Shown: positions 51,912 through 62,700 of the stretch, in pieces
Layout of the letters: the number at the start of each line of letters is the position of its first letter
Position numbering within the stretch: the first letter of the stretch is position 1
IMG/VR virus record: IMGVR_UViG_3300027736_000029
Coordinates: 40,267 to 104,266 of that record
Direction: 5' to 3' (one strand)
Length of the DNA: 64,000 bases
Source: a virus
The notes under the pieces: generated by a model
What the model was told of the DNA's origin: nothing
What the model saw: only the letters and a program-made list of their open reading frames with translations
Database searches by the model: none
Program-made: the position numbers and the translations under genes

Positions 51912-52939
51912 AAAAAATTACAATTATAGATTGCTTTATCAGTTCTGATAAAGTCTTAGAAAAATTAGAAACAATGATTTCTCAACTTAAAAATAATGGT
52001 GAGGATGTCTTTCTGTTATCTAATACAAACATACCACCACATATACAAGAATTAACAAACTATTCTTTTTACGATAAAAACAATCGTTTATTTACCGATG
52101 ATTATGAAGGTGTTAGTTTGTTGGACATTTGGAAAGGTTTTGATAAAGGTGGTATTCATGAACTTGAACCAGCGTTTCAAAGACATGGTTTGTCCGTTAT
52201 TATTAATTTATTTTTTACATTAGAATTGTGTAAAAATTTGGGATACACCCATTTTCAAAGGTTGGAAGTTGATGCGTTACTTGGAGAAAAATCATTGGAG
52301 TTCATGAAACAAATACCCCAAACTTGTTTGGAACAAAACAAAAAAGGTTGGTTTTATGTTAACAAATATGATGATGGTAAAGAAGCATCTTTTCACTACA
52401 TGTTTTGTGAAATTGATTATTTCCTAAACACCTCCCCCAAGATTAGTTGTGAAAAAGATTATCAAGATTACATCTTTAATAAATGGGGTGTTAAAAAGTT
52501 TACCCCTGTAGAGACGTTTATTTTTGATACTCTTAAATTAGAAAATAATACTGATATTATAACAAGAAATGGTAAGGACAATATGAGTTCTGATTTTGAG
52601 GGCACATATTTTAATAGTGAAACTAGTGAGGCTAACTTATCACCAAAGTATCGAGGTTGTTCAACAAGAATTTATAACTGTATCAAATGTGAAAATGAAA
52701 CGGATAAAATCATTTTAACTTTTAACTATAAAGATAAAATGGTTAAAAGAGATGTTAAAATATTTTACACTGATGGTAGTATTGATAATATAGTTCATGT
52801 TGTTGAATCTAAAGGATATTTTACTTATACTACACATTCAAAAGAAATTGAAAAGATTGAAGTTTATGAAAATGACAAATTACTATACGATGAATATAAC
52901 AAAAACATTTATAGTTACGTTGAATTTACTATATTTTAA
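51908..52939 (+). CDS. Island glycosyltransferase-like protein, family A, 343 aa
   Basis: KKITIIDCFISSDKVLEKLETMI, VFLLSNTNIPPHIQEL, RHGLSVIINLFFTLELCKNLGYTHFQRLEVDALL and SFHYMFCEIDYFL; a close paralogue of 49762 and more distant from 47063 and 48087. The EVDAL element is in the place of EYDPL. The C-terminal beta domain (KIILTFNYKDKMVKRDVKIFY) also matches. Together these four genes suggest repeated duplication of one island-specific transferase. Confidence 0.62.
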   Translation: MKKITIIDCFISSDKVLEKLETMISQLKNNGEDVFLLSNTNIPPHIQELTNYSFYDKNNRLFTDDYEGVSLLDIWKGFDKGGIHELEPAFQRHGLSVIINLFFTLELCKNLGYTHFQRLEVDALLGEKSLEFMKQIPQTCLEQNKKGWFYVNKYDDGKEASFHYMFCEIDYFLNTSPKISCEKDYQDYIFNKWGVKKFTPVETFIFDTLKLENNTDIITRNGKDNMSSDFEGTYFNSETSEANLSPKYRGCSTRIYNCIKCENETDKIILTFNYKDKMVKRDVKIFYTDGSIDNIVHVVESKGYFTYTTHSKEIEKIEVYENDKLLYDEYNKNIYSYVEFTIF

Positions 52940-52945
52940 TAAATT

Positions 52946-55048
52946 ATGAAAATTACTCAGGTAACACCAGGTTTAATATCAATACCTCCAAAAGGTTGGG
53001 GTGCGATAGAAAAGATTATTTGGAACTATAAGATACAGTTTGAAAAAATGGGTCATGAGTGTGGTATTCAATATCTTGATGATGTTGATACCACATCTGA
53101 CATTATTCACATCCACGTTGCCAATTTGGCAATTATGGCTCAAGAAAGAGGTATACCGTATATCTTTTCATTACACGACCATCACGTTGTTCGTCATGGT
53201 AAAGATTCTCAAACTTATAAAGAAAACCTTGATGCCATTAAAGGGTCAATTATTTCTTTTACACACGCTGAAAATTTGTGTAAGTATTTTGATGAGACGG
53301 ATAAATTGTTTTATTTGAGTCATGGTGTTGATACTGAGTTATATAAAAACGACTCTCTTATTAAACCTTATACAAAATTATTGTGTGTTGCCAACAATGG
53401 ATATGCTGATAATCAAAGTGTGGATAGAAAAGGTTTTAGATATGCTATTGAAGCCGCTCGTGAGTTGAATCATCCGATTACTATTGTTGGTCCAAAAAAC
53501 AATGAGAATTTCTTTAATGTTAATAAAGATTTATTGGATTATGATAAATTACACATCATTGATACAAACCCAAATGAAGAAGAGTTAATTAAATTGTATA
53601 ATGAACATACAATATTTTTACATCCATCTGAATTAGAAGCGGGTCATCCAAATTTAACATTACTTGAGGCGATTTCATGCGGTCTTCCAATTGTTGGAAC
53701 TTATGATGGTACCAAAGAACTTAATAGTATTTACAAGATTGATAGGTCAACAAATTCTGTGGTAACAGGTATTAAACACGTTACATCAAATATTGAAACT
53801 TTTGTTAACCACACTCAAAGTGAAAAATTAAAATATGATTGGTCGGTTATTTGTAAAAGATTGTTAAACATATATAATTCAGTAAACGATATTAAAAAAG
53901 AATATAACTCTGAATTAACCAAACAACTTTACATTGATGTGTATGAAAATACCAATAAAATCGAACATGAAATATTAAATGATTATTCGTTTAATATCAA
54001 TTTTATTAAAGGTGCTTACATAGAAGTTTTAGGTTCTGCAACAAGACATTTTGATGTTGAGATTTGGAATGACAATCATTTGGATTATAAAAATAAACTC
54101 AGTTCTGGTATGTTTGCCAAAACAAATAAACAATATTTCCGTAATTGGAATATGAAAGTTTATGATGGTGATATGCCTGTTTTTGATTATAAACTTAACT
54201 TATCAGGTAAACGAGTTTATATCGCAGTTGATTCAGGTTCTTTGGGTGACAACATTGCATGGATGCCATATATTGATGAATTTAGAAAAAGACATAATTG
54301 TCATGTTATTACTTCAACATTCAAGAATGATTTGTTCAAAAATGTATATCCAAAAATTGAATTTGTAACACCTGGAAGTACAGTAAATGATTTATTTGGA
54401 ATGTACACTTTGGGTTGGTTTTATGATTTGAATAAAGAACCAACATTACCAAACATTGTTGGTTTACAAGAACATGCTAGTTTAATACTTGGTTTAGACC
54501 ACAAAGAAATTAGAACTAAAATTGATTTTACACCATCAGAAAGACCTTATGAAGAAAAATATGTGGTTATTGCAACTAGTTCAACAGCACAATGTAAATT
54601 TTGGAATAATGAAACAGGTTGGGTTGAATTGGTTGATTACTTAAAATCAAAAGGTTATAGGGTAATCAACATATCAAAAGAAGGTAACAATGTTCACAAC
54701 GCTGAAATGATTAATGATACTTCAATGTATAATACCCAAAACGTAATTTACCATAGTGAATTTATGATTGGATTATCAAGTGGTTTATCTTGGTTATCAT
54801 GGGCTTTAGGAAAACACGTTGTTATGTTATCAAACTTCACAAGTGCTGACCATGAATTTGTCGGTGATTGTACAAGAATCGTTAATTACGATGTATGTAA
54901 TGGTTGTTGGAATAAAGCTATGTTTAAGTTTGATAAAGGTGATTGGAATTGGTGTCCTGAACACAAAAATACTTCAAGACAACACGAGTGTCATAAATTA
55001 ATAACGTCAGAAATGGTAATAAATCAAATACAACATTTAATAAAATGA
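52946..55048 (+). CDS. Fused glycosyltransferase (GT4-like) and TibC-like O-heptosyltransferase
   Basis: 700 residues: a GT-B family 4-like domain (1 to about 330; TPGLISIPPKGWGAIE, LFYLSHGVDTELY, LHPSELEAGHPNLTLLEAISCGLP), the same linker domain as at 42289 (INFIKGAYIEVLG, about 348-425), and a full TibC-type domain (GSLGDNIAWMPYIDEF, SSTAQCKFWNNETGW, FMIGLSSGLSWLSWAL, Cys set CNGCW, NWCPEH, HECHK). The second half should put a first sugar on a protein Ser; the first half could extend it. A bifunctional initiator-extender is inferred. Confidence 0.85.
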   Translation: MKITQVTPGLISIPPKGWGAIEKIIWNYKIQFEKMGHECGIQYLDDVDTTSDIIHIHVANLAIMAQERGIPYIFSLHDHHVVRHGKDSQTYKENLDAIKGSIISFTHAENLCKYFDETDKLFYLSHGVDTELYKNDSLIKPYTKLLCVANNGYADNQSVDRKGFRYAIEAARELNHPITIVGPKNNENFFNVNKDLLDYDKLHIIDTNPNEEELIKLYNEHTIFLHPSELEAGHPNLTLLEAISCGLPIVGTYDGTKELNSIYKIDRSTNSVVTGIKHVTSNIETFVNHTQSEKLKYDWSVICKRLLNIYNSVNDIKKEYNSELTKQLYIDVYENTNKIEHEILNDYSFNINFIKGAYIEVLGSATRHFDVEIWNDNHLDYKNKLSSGMFAKTNKQYFRNWNMKVYDGDMPVFDYKLNLSGKRVYIAVDSGSLGDNIAWMPYIDEFRKRHNCHVITSTFKNDLFKNVYPKIEFVTPGSTVNDLFGMYTLGWFYDLNKEPTLPNIVGLQEHASLILGLDHKEIRTKIDFTPSERPYEEKYVVIATSSTAQCKFWNNETGWVELVDYLKSKGYRVINISKEGNNVHNAEMINDTSMYNTQNVIYHSEFMIGLSSGLSWLSWALGKHVVMLSNFTSADHEFVGDCTRIVNYDVCNGCWNKAMFKFDKGDWNWCPEHKNTSRQHECHKLITSEMVINQIQHLIK

Positions 55049-55422
55049 ATATAGAAGTATCACACGGAGAGATTGTCGATAAGTTAACAATTCTCCAAAT
55101 TAAAAAAGAAAATATAAAAGACCCAAGTAAGTTGGATAATATTGTAAAGGAGTACAATTATTTATTATCAATCGTTGAGAATGATTTAGGTATTTTAACG
55201 TCATCTCCTGAATATTTAGAACTATTATCAATTAATAAGGACCTTTGGGTTATTGAAGATGATATTAGAGAAAAAGAAAGGCAAAAACAATTTGACGATG
55301 ATTTCGTTAAACTTGCTCGTGATGTTTACTACACCAACGATGTTCGTGCTAAAATAAAAAAAGAAATAAACCTGAAATATTCATCAGGGTTTATTGAAGA
55401 GAAAAGTTATTCTCAATATTAA
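55045..55422 (+). CDS. DUF6165-like protein, 125 aa
   Basis: Begins MNIEVSHGEIVDKLTILQIKKENI, the typical opening of the DUF6165 family (xVPVSxGExxDKxTILxIK), then an all-helical tail. Such proteins often sit next to LPS and protein glycosyltransferase genes; their activity is unknown to me. It overlaps the TibC fusion by 4 bases and meets the convergent gene at 55419 with a 4-base overlap. Last gene of the island. Confidence 0.68.
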   Translation: MNIEVSHGEIVDKLTILQIKKENIKDPSKLDNIVKEYNYLLSIVENDLGILTSSPEYLELLSINKDLWVIEDDIREKERQKQFDDDFVKLARDVYYTNDVRAKIKKEINLKYSSGFIEEKSYSQY

Positions 55423-55688
55423 ATACTTGTAGGATATCCTGTAATTGTCATTCCTCTATCGGAAGCAATTGCTTGTATAATTACCTTATCATCAGTTCCC
55501 CAAGTTTGTAAGACTGATGGTGATAATTTATATGTTTCACCAAATACATATTCTCCTGAAGAATTCAAGAGGTCATATTTGACATAACATTCTGAAGCCA
55601 TTAAATCATATCTACTGATACTTGCTCTAAGATATGAGGCTTGTTTAGTTAAAATTGATACCGGTGTAATTGATGCTAATAATGCCAT
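55419..55688 (-). CDS. Probable virion protein, 89 aa
   Basis: MALLASITPVSILTKQASYLRASISRYDL.. is a small beta protein, with CYVKYDLLNSSGEYVFGETYKL and a C-terminal GMTITGYP. The TATTTATA box 4 nt upstream and fibre genes nearby point to a structural role; no family recognised. It is the leftmost gene of the right-hand fibre block and is convergent with the glycan island. Confidence 0.7.
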   Translation of the reverse strand: MALLASITPVSILTKQASYLRASISRYDLMASECYVKYDLLNSSGEYVFGETYKLSPSVLQTWGTDDKVIIQAIASDRGMTITGYPTSI

Positions 55689-55692
55689 ATGT

Positions 55693-55700
55693 TATAAATA
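55693..55700 (-). promoter_or_regulatory. TATTTATA box, putative late promoter
   Basis: Minus-strand TATTTATA, ACAT, ATG at 55688, the 4-nt gap. It implies a separate late transcript for this gene, downstream of the fibre operon. Confidence 0.58.
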
Positions 55701-55713
55701 TATTAAAAGTTGT

Positions 55714-56403
55714 TTATGTTACGTATATGTCATAAAGAATTCCACTACTATTGGTAAATCCTTGTGACGCACCACCTGACTGCCAAGTAAAACTACCACC
55801 ACCGCCACCAACGTTAATTCTTGTTGTACCATTAACACTAAATGCTATATTACTTATAGTGTTACCAGGATTTGTGTTTACTTGAATACTCCAATAAACA
55901 TTATCTACTAAAGGAAAACTATTAACAGAAAAACCAGGCATTTGGGTTGCTCCTGCAGATGTTCCTCCAGGAGCATTAATATTAAAACTATTATGAACTG
56001 TATAAACACCATTATAATCATAACAGTTAACAGTAACGTTTACATCATTTATAACCGGAGGGGGTGGAAAAAATGTATTGTTTTTTGTATTATTGTAAGA
56101 ATATTTTATATCATAAGTAGTTCCATCAAAATAAAATTGGTTGTTTTGGAATTCAGCAAAAGATGTTGGGTCAGGTATTGAACCACTTAAATCAGGAAAA
56201 TTATATATAACATTACCCCCTAATGGTACTCCACCACCTGAGCCATCCATTCCATAACCATTATAGGTATAGGTAGATGAACCCAATGGTCCTTGAGCCC
56301 ATGAGTTATATGATATTCCCCCCAAACTTTCGCTTGAGGAGAAACCAGGTGTTGATTCTTGGTATATATCATCTAAACCTAAATTTGTACTTGGTAATGC
56401 CAT
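55714..56403 (-). CDS. Probable virion structural protein, 229 aa
   Basis: Begins MALPSTNLGLDDIYQESTPGF, followed by a Gly/Ser/Tyr-rich segment (GPLGSSTYTYNGYGMDGSGGG) and beta-rich domain with NDVNVTVNCYDYNG and TTRINVGGGGGSF. The MALPSTNL..LSDI start is a recurrent one in tail-collar-like phage proteins as far as I recall. It lies 5 bases behind the giant fibre gene and is probably co-transcribed. Candidate fibre tip or neck protein. Confidence 0.7.
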   Translation of the reverse strand: MALPSTNLGLDDIYQESTPGFSSSESLGGISYNSWAQGPLGSSTYTYNGYGMDGSGGGVPLGGNVIYNFPDLSGSIPDPTSFAEFQNNQFYFDGTTYDIKYSYNNTKNNTFFPPPPVINDVNVTVNCYDYNGVYTVHNSFNINAPGGTSAGATQMPGFSVNSFPLVDNVYWSIQVNTNPGNTISNIAFSVNGTTRINVGGGGGSFTWQSGGASQGFTNSSGILYDIYVT

Positions 56404-56408
56404 ACTAA

Positions 56409-56708
56409 TTACTTTTTAAGTTCGTTAATTTGTTGTTGTAAATTATCCATTTTGTTTGATAATTCTTTAATTGCTTCAATTAACAATCCACTCATGTTAC
56501 CGTATGCCACTGACATTATTCCTGTTTCTTTATCTGTATTTACAACTTCAGGTAAAACTTCATTTACATCTTGTGCGATAACACCAGCGTATCTTCTGTC
56601 ATTGTCATTATCAATATCGGTTCTTACATAAGTAACACCGTTAATTTGTTGAATTTTACTTAAAGCTTCATCAATTACCTTAACATCTCCTTTAATTCTT
56701 GCGTCTGA
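56409..56708 (-). other. S74 intramolecular chaperone/autoprotease domain
   Basis: The last 99 codons of the fibre. The cleavage Ser is in SDARIK (codon 56706-56708), followed by the conserved YAGVIAQDV(N/Q)EVLPEVV, and a C-terminal coiled coil (LSNKMDNLQQQINELKK). In phage tailspikes this domain trims itself off after assisting trimerisation. Confidence 0.88.
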
Positions 56709-59700
56709 GTATGCTACAATATCAGCCGATGCGTATATTGAAATACCACTCACGTTAGCATTTACGTGTAATGGATAACTTGGTGATGTTGTTGCAACAC
56801 CTAATCTACTATTTGTAATGTCTGCGTATAGGAAAGATGTTGATTGAATTGTTGAACCGTTAACTGTGTATACCAAGTAGTTAGGTTGGTTTGTGAATAC
56901 ACCACCACTGATACCACTTGTACCCGATGCTGGTGACAAACCTGATGAACCTGCGGTTCCTGATGTACCCGAAGTTCCTGAAGTTCTTGATGCTCCTGAT
57001 GTACCAGCAGCTCCTGACGAACCTGATGTTCCTGATGTTCCTGATGTTCCTGAAGTTTGTGATGCTCCTGATGCTCCCGCATTTCCTGCAGCTCCTGCCG
57101 AACCTGATGTACCACTTGTACCTGAAGTTCCTGAAGTTTGTGATGCTCCTGATGCTCCCGCATTTCCTACCGCTCCCGCAGTACCACTTGTACCCGATGT
57201 TCCTGAAGTTTGAGATACACCTGATGCTCCTGCAGTTCCCGCCGCTCCTGATGAACCTGAAGTACCTGATGTACCTGAAGTTCCTGAAGTTTGAGATACT
57301 CCTGATGCTCCTGCGTTTCCTGATGCTCCTGCCGAACCTGATGTACCTGATGTTCCTGATGTTCCTGAAGAACCACTTGAACCTGATGCTCCTGAGTTAC
57401 CTGAGTTACCTGCCGCTCCTGATGTTCCTGATGTACCTGATGTTCCTGAAGAACCACTTGAACCTGATGCTCCCGATGTACCAGCCGCTCCTGAAGCTCC
57501 TGATGTTCCACTAGTTCCTGATGTACCTGAAGTTTGTGATGCTCCTGAAGCTCCTGCAGCTCCTGCCGCTCCCGATGAACCATTTGTACCTGATGTACCT
57601 GATGTACCTGAAGTTTGTGATGCTCCTGAAGCTCCTGCAGCTCCTGCCGCTCCCGATGAACCATTTGTACCTGATGTACCTGATGTACCTGAAGTTTGTG
57701 ATGCTCCTGAAGCTCCTGCAGCACCTGCCGCTCCCGATGAACCTGACGTTCCTGATGTTCCTGAAGTTCCTGAAGTTTGAGACGCTCCTGATGTACCAAC
57801 AGCTCCCGATGCTCCCGATGTACCACTCGTACCCGATGTACCTGAAGTTTGTGATGCTCCTGATGCTCCTGCAGCTCCCGCAGTACCACTTGTACCTGAT
57901 GTTCCTGAAGTTTGAGATGCTCCTGACGCTCCTGCTGCTCCCGCAGTACCTGATGTACCTGACGTTCCTGAAGTTTGTGATGCTCCTGATGCTCCAGCCG
58001 CTCCTGATGAACCTGAAGTTCCACTTGTTCCTGAAGAACCCGACGCTCCTGATGCTCCCGATGAACCTGAAGAACCACTTGAACCTGATGTTCCTGAAGT
58101 ACCTGAAGTTTGTGACGCTCCTGAAGAACCAGCATTTCCTGACGCTCCCGCAGTACCACTAGTACCTGATGTACCTGAGGTTTGTGATGCTCCTGATGCT
58201 CCTGCCGCTCCTGATGAACCCGAAGTTCCACTTGTTCCTGAAGAACCTGACGCTCCTGATGCTCCCGATGAACCTGAAGAACCACTTGAACCAGATGTTC
58301 CTGATGTTCCACTAGTTTGTGACGCTCCTGAAGTACCAGCATTTCCTGATGCTCCTGCAGTACCACTTGTACCTGATGTACCTGAAGTTTGTGATGCTCC
58401 TGATGCTCCTGCCGCTCCTGATGAACCTGAAGTTCCACTTGTTCCTGAAGAACCTGACGCTCCTGATGCTCCCGATGAACCTGAAGAACCACTTGAACCT
58501 GATGTTCCTGATGTACCTGAAGTTTGTGACGCTCCTGAAGTACCAGCATTTCCTGATGCTCCTGCAGTACCACTTGTACCTGATGTACCTGAAGTTTGTG
58601 ATGCTCCTGAAGCTCCTGCCGCTCCTGATGAACCTGAAGTTCCACTTGTTCCTGAAGAACCTGACGCTCCTGATGCTCCCGATGAACCTGAAGAACCACT
58701 TGAACCTGATGTTCCTGATGTACCTGAAGTTTGTGACGCTCCTGAAGTACCAGCATTTCCTGATGCTCCCGCAGTACCACTTGTACCTGATGTACCTGAA
58801 GTTTGTGATGCTCCTGAAGCTCCTGCCGCTCCTGATGAACCACTTGTACCTGAAGTACCGCTAGTTCCTGAAGAACCTGATGCTCTTGAAATTCCTGATG
58901 AACCGTCAGAACCACTTGAACCTGATGTTCCTGAAGTTCCACTAGTTCCTGAAGTACGTGAAAGTCCTGAAGAACCCGCTGAACCTGAAGAACCACTTGA
59001 ACCTGATGTTCCTGATGTACCTGATGTTCCAGAAGTCTGACTCAATCCTGAAGAACCTGCCGAACCTGAAGAACCACTTGAACCTGAAGTTCCTGAAGTA
59101 CCTGAAGTTTGTGATGCTCCTGAAGCTCCTGCAGTTCCTGCCGCTCCTGATGAACCTGATGTTCCTGATGTACCTGATGTTCCTGAAGTTTGCGATACTC
59201 CTGCCGCTCCTGCTGAACCTGAAGAACCACTTGAACCTGATGTACCAGAAGTACCTGATGTTCCTGAAGAACCAGCAGAACCTGAACTTCCTGAAGAACC
59301 TGATGTTCCTGATGTACCTGAAGTTTGAGATGCTCCTGACGTACCTGCCACTCCTGATGCTCCTGATGTTCCACTAGTACCTGATGTTCCTGATGTTTGA
59401 GATGCTCCTGATGCTCCCGCAGAACCTGAAGAACCGCTTGAACCTGATGTTCCACTAGTTCCTGATGTTCCTGAAGTCTGACTCAATCCTGAAGAACCTG
59501 CAGAGCCGCTTGAACCTGATGTTCCGCTAGTTCCTGATGTTCCACTAGTTCCTGAAGAACCTGATGTTCCTGAAGAACCCGAAGAGCCACTTGAACCTGA
59601 TGTTCCACTAGTACCTGATGTTTGAGATGCTCCTGATGTTCCAGCTGAACCTGAAGAACCGCTTGAACCTGATGTTCCTGATGTTCCACTAGTTCCTGAA

Positions 59701-62700
59701 GTTTGAGAAAGTCCTGAAGAACCTGCAGAACCACTTGAACCTGATGTTCCGCTAGTTCCTGATGTTCCACTAGTTCCTGAAGAACCTGATGTTCCACTTG
59801 AACCTGAAGAACCACTTGAACCAGATGTTCCTGATGTACCTGAAGTCTTAGATGCTCCTGAAGTACCTGCTGAACCGTCAGAACCACTTGAACCTGATGT
59901 TCCTGATGTTCCACTAGTTCCTGAAGTCTTAGATGCTCCTGAAGTACCCGCTGAACCGTCAGAACCACTTGAACCTGATGTTCCACTAGTTCCTGATGTT
60001 CCTGAAGTACGTGAAAGTCCTGAAGAACCTGCCGAACCTGAAGAACCGCTTGAACCTGATGTTCCGCTAGTTCCTGATGTTCCTGAAGTCTGAGAAAGTC
60101 CTGAAGAACCCGCTGAACCTGAAGAACCGCTTGAACCTGATGTTCCTGAAGTACCGCTAGTTCCTGAAGTCTGACTCAATCCTGAAGAACCTGCTGAACC
60201 ACTTGAACCACTTGAACCTGATGTTCCTGATGTACCTGATGTTCCTGAAGTTTGTGAAAGTCCTGAAGAACCTGCAGAACCTGAAGAACCACTTGAACCT
60301 GATGTTCCTGAAGTACCGCTAGTTCCTGAAGTTTGAGAAAGTCCTGAAGAACCTGCAGAACCACTTGAACCTGATGTTCCACTAGTTCCTGATGTTCCAC
60401 TTGAACCTGCTGAACCTGAAGAACCACTTGAACCTGATGTTCCACTAGTTCCTGAAGTCTGAGATGCTCCTGATGTTCCTGCTGAACCTGAAGAACCGCT
60501 TGAGCCTGATGTTCCTGAAGTACCGCTAGTTCCTGAAGTTTGAGAAAGTCCTGAAGAACCTGCAGAACCACTTGAACCTGATGTTCCACTAGTTCCTGAT
60601 GTTCCACTTGAACCTGCTGAACCTGAAGAACCACTTGAACCTGATGTTCCACTAGTTCCTGAAGTCTGAGATGCTCCTGATGTTCCTGCTGAACCTGAAG
60701 AACCGCTTGAACCTGATGTTCCTGAAGTACCGCTAGTTCCTGAAGTTTGAGAAAGTCCTGAAGAACCTGCTGAACCTGAAGAACCACTTGAACCTGATGT
60801 TCCTGAAGTACCCGATGTTCCTGAAGAACCAGATGTTCCTGAAGAACCTGATGTTCCCGAAGAACCACTTGAACCACTTGAACCTGAAGTTCCTGATGTT
60901 CCTGAAGTTTTAGATGCTCCTGAAGTACCCGCTGAACCGTCAGAACCACTTGAACCTGATGTTCCGCTAGTTCCTGATGTTCCTGAAGTACGTGAAAGTC
61001 CTGAAGAACCTGCTGAACCTGAAGAACCACTTGAACCTGATGTTCCACTAGTTCCTGATGTTCCTGAAGTCTGACTCAATCCTGAAGAACCTGCAGAACC
61101 ACTTGAACCTGATGTTCCTGATGTTCCGCTAGTACCACTTGTTCCTGAAGAACCTGATGTTCCGCTAGTTCCTGAAGAACCTGATGTTCCTGAAGAACCT
61201 GAAGAACCACTTGAACCTGATGTTCCACTAGTTCCTGATGTTTGAGATGCTCCTGATGTTCCCGCAGAACCTGAAGAACCACTTGAACCCGATGTTCCGC
61301 TAGTACCACTTGTTCCTGAAGTTTGAGAAAGTCCTGAAGAACCTGCTGAACCACTTGAACCTGATGTTCCTGATGTTCCACTAGTTCCTGAAGAACCTGC
61401 CGAACCTGAAGAACCACTTGAACCTGATGTTCCGCTAGTTCCTGATGTTTGAGATGCTCCTGATGTTCCCGCAGAACCTGAAGAACCACTTGAACCTGAT
61501 GTTCCGCTAGTTCCTGATGTTCCTGAAGTCTGACTCAATCCTGAAGAACCTGCAGAACCACTTGAACCTGAAGTTCCACTAGTTCCTGATGTTCCACTTG
61601 AACCTGCTGAACCTGAAGAACCTGCTGAACCTGATGTTCCTGAAGTACCTGAAGTTTGAGATGCTCCTGATGTTCCTGCTGAACCTGAAGAACCACTTGA
61701 ACCTGATGTACCTGAAGTACCCGATGTTCCTGAAGTTTGAGAAAGTCCTGAAGAACCTGCTGAACCTGAAGAACCTGATGTTCCTGAAGTTCCACTAGTT
61801 CCTGAAGAACCAGATGTTCCTGATGTTCCACTTGTTCCTGAAGAACCTGATGTTCCTGAAGAACCTGAAGAACCGCTCGAACCTGATGTTCCTGAAGTAC
61901 CACTTGTTCCTGAAGTCTGACTCAACCCTGAAGAACCTGCTGAACCACTTGAACCTGATGTTCCACTAGTACCACTTGTTCCTGAAGAACCTGATGTTCC
62001 TGATGTTCCACTAGTTCCTGAAGAACCTGATGTTCCACTTGAACCTGAAGAACCACTTGAACCTGATGTTCCGCTAGTTCCTGATGTACCACTTGTTCCT
62101 GAAGAACCTGATGTTCCACTTGAACCTGAAGAACCACTTGAGCCAGATGTTCCACTTGTTCCTGATGTACCACTTGTTCCTGAAGAACCTGATGTTCCAC
62201 TTGACCCTGAAGAACCACTTGAACCAGATGTTCCACTTGTTCCTGATGTTCCTGAAGTCTTAGACGCTCCTGAAGTACCCGCAGAACCGTCAGAACCACT
62301 AGAACCTGAGGTTCCGCTAGTTCCTGATGTTCCTGAAGTTTTAGATGCTCCTGAAGTACCCGCTGAACCGTCAGAACCACTTGAACCTGATGTTCCGCTA
62401 GTTCCTGATGTTCCTGAAGTACGTGAAAGTCCTGAAGAACCTGCTGAACCTGAAGAACCACTTGAACCTGATGTTCCACTAGTTCCTGATGTTCCTGAAG
62501 TCTGACTCAATCCTGAAGAACCTGCAGAACCACTTGAACCTGATGTTCCTGATGTTCCGCTAGTACCACTTGTTCCTGAAGAACCTGATGTTCCGCTAGT
62601 TCCTGAAGAACCTGATGTTCCTGAAGAACCTGAAGAACCACTTGAACCTGATGTTCCACTAGTTCCTGATGTTTGAGATGCTCCTGATGTTCCCGCAGAA

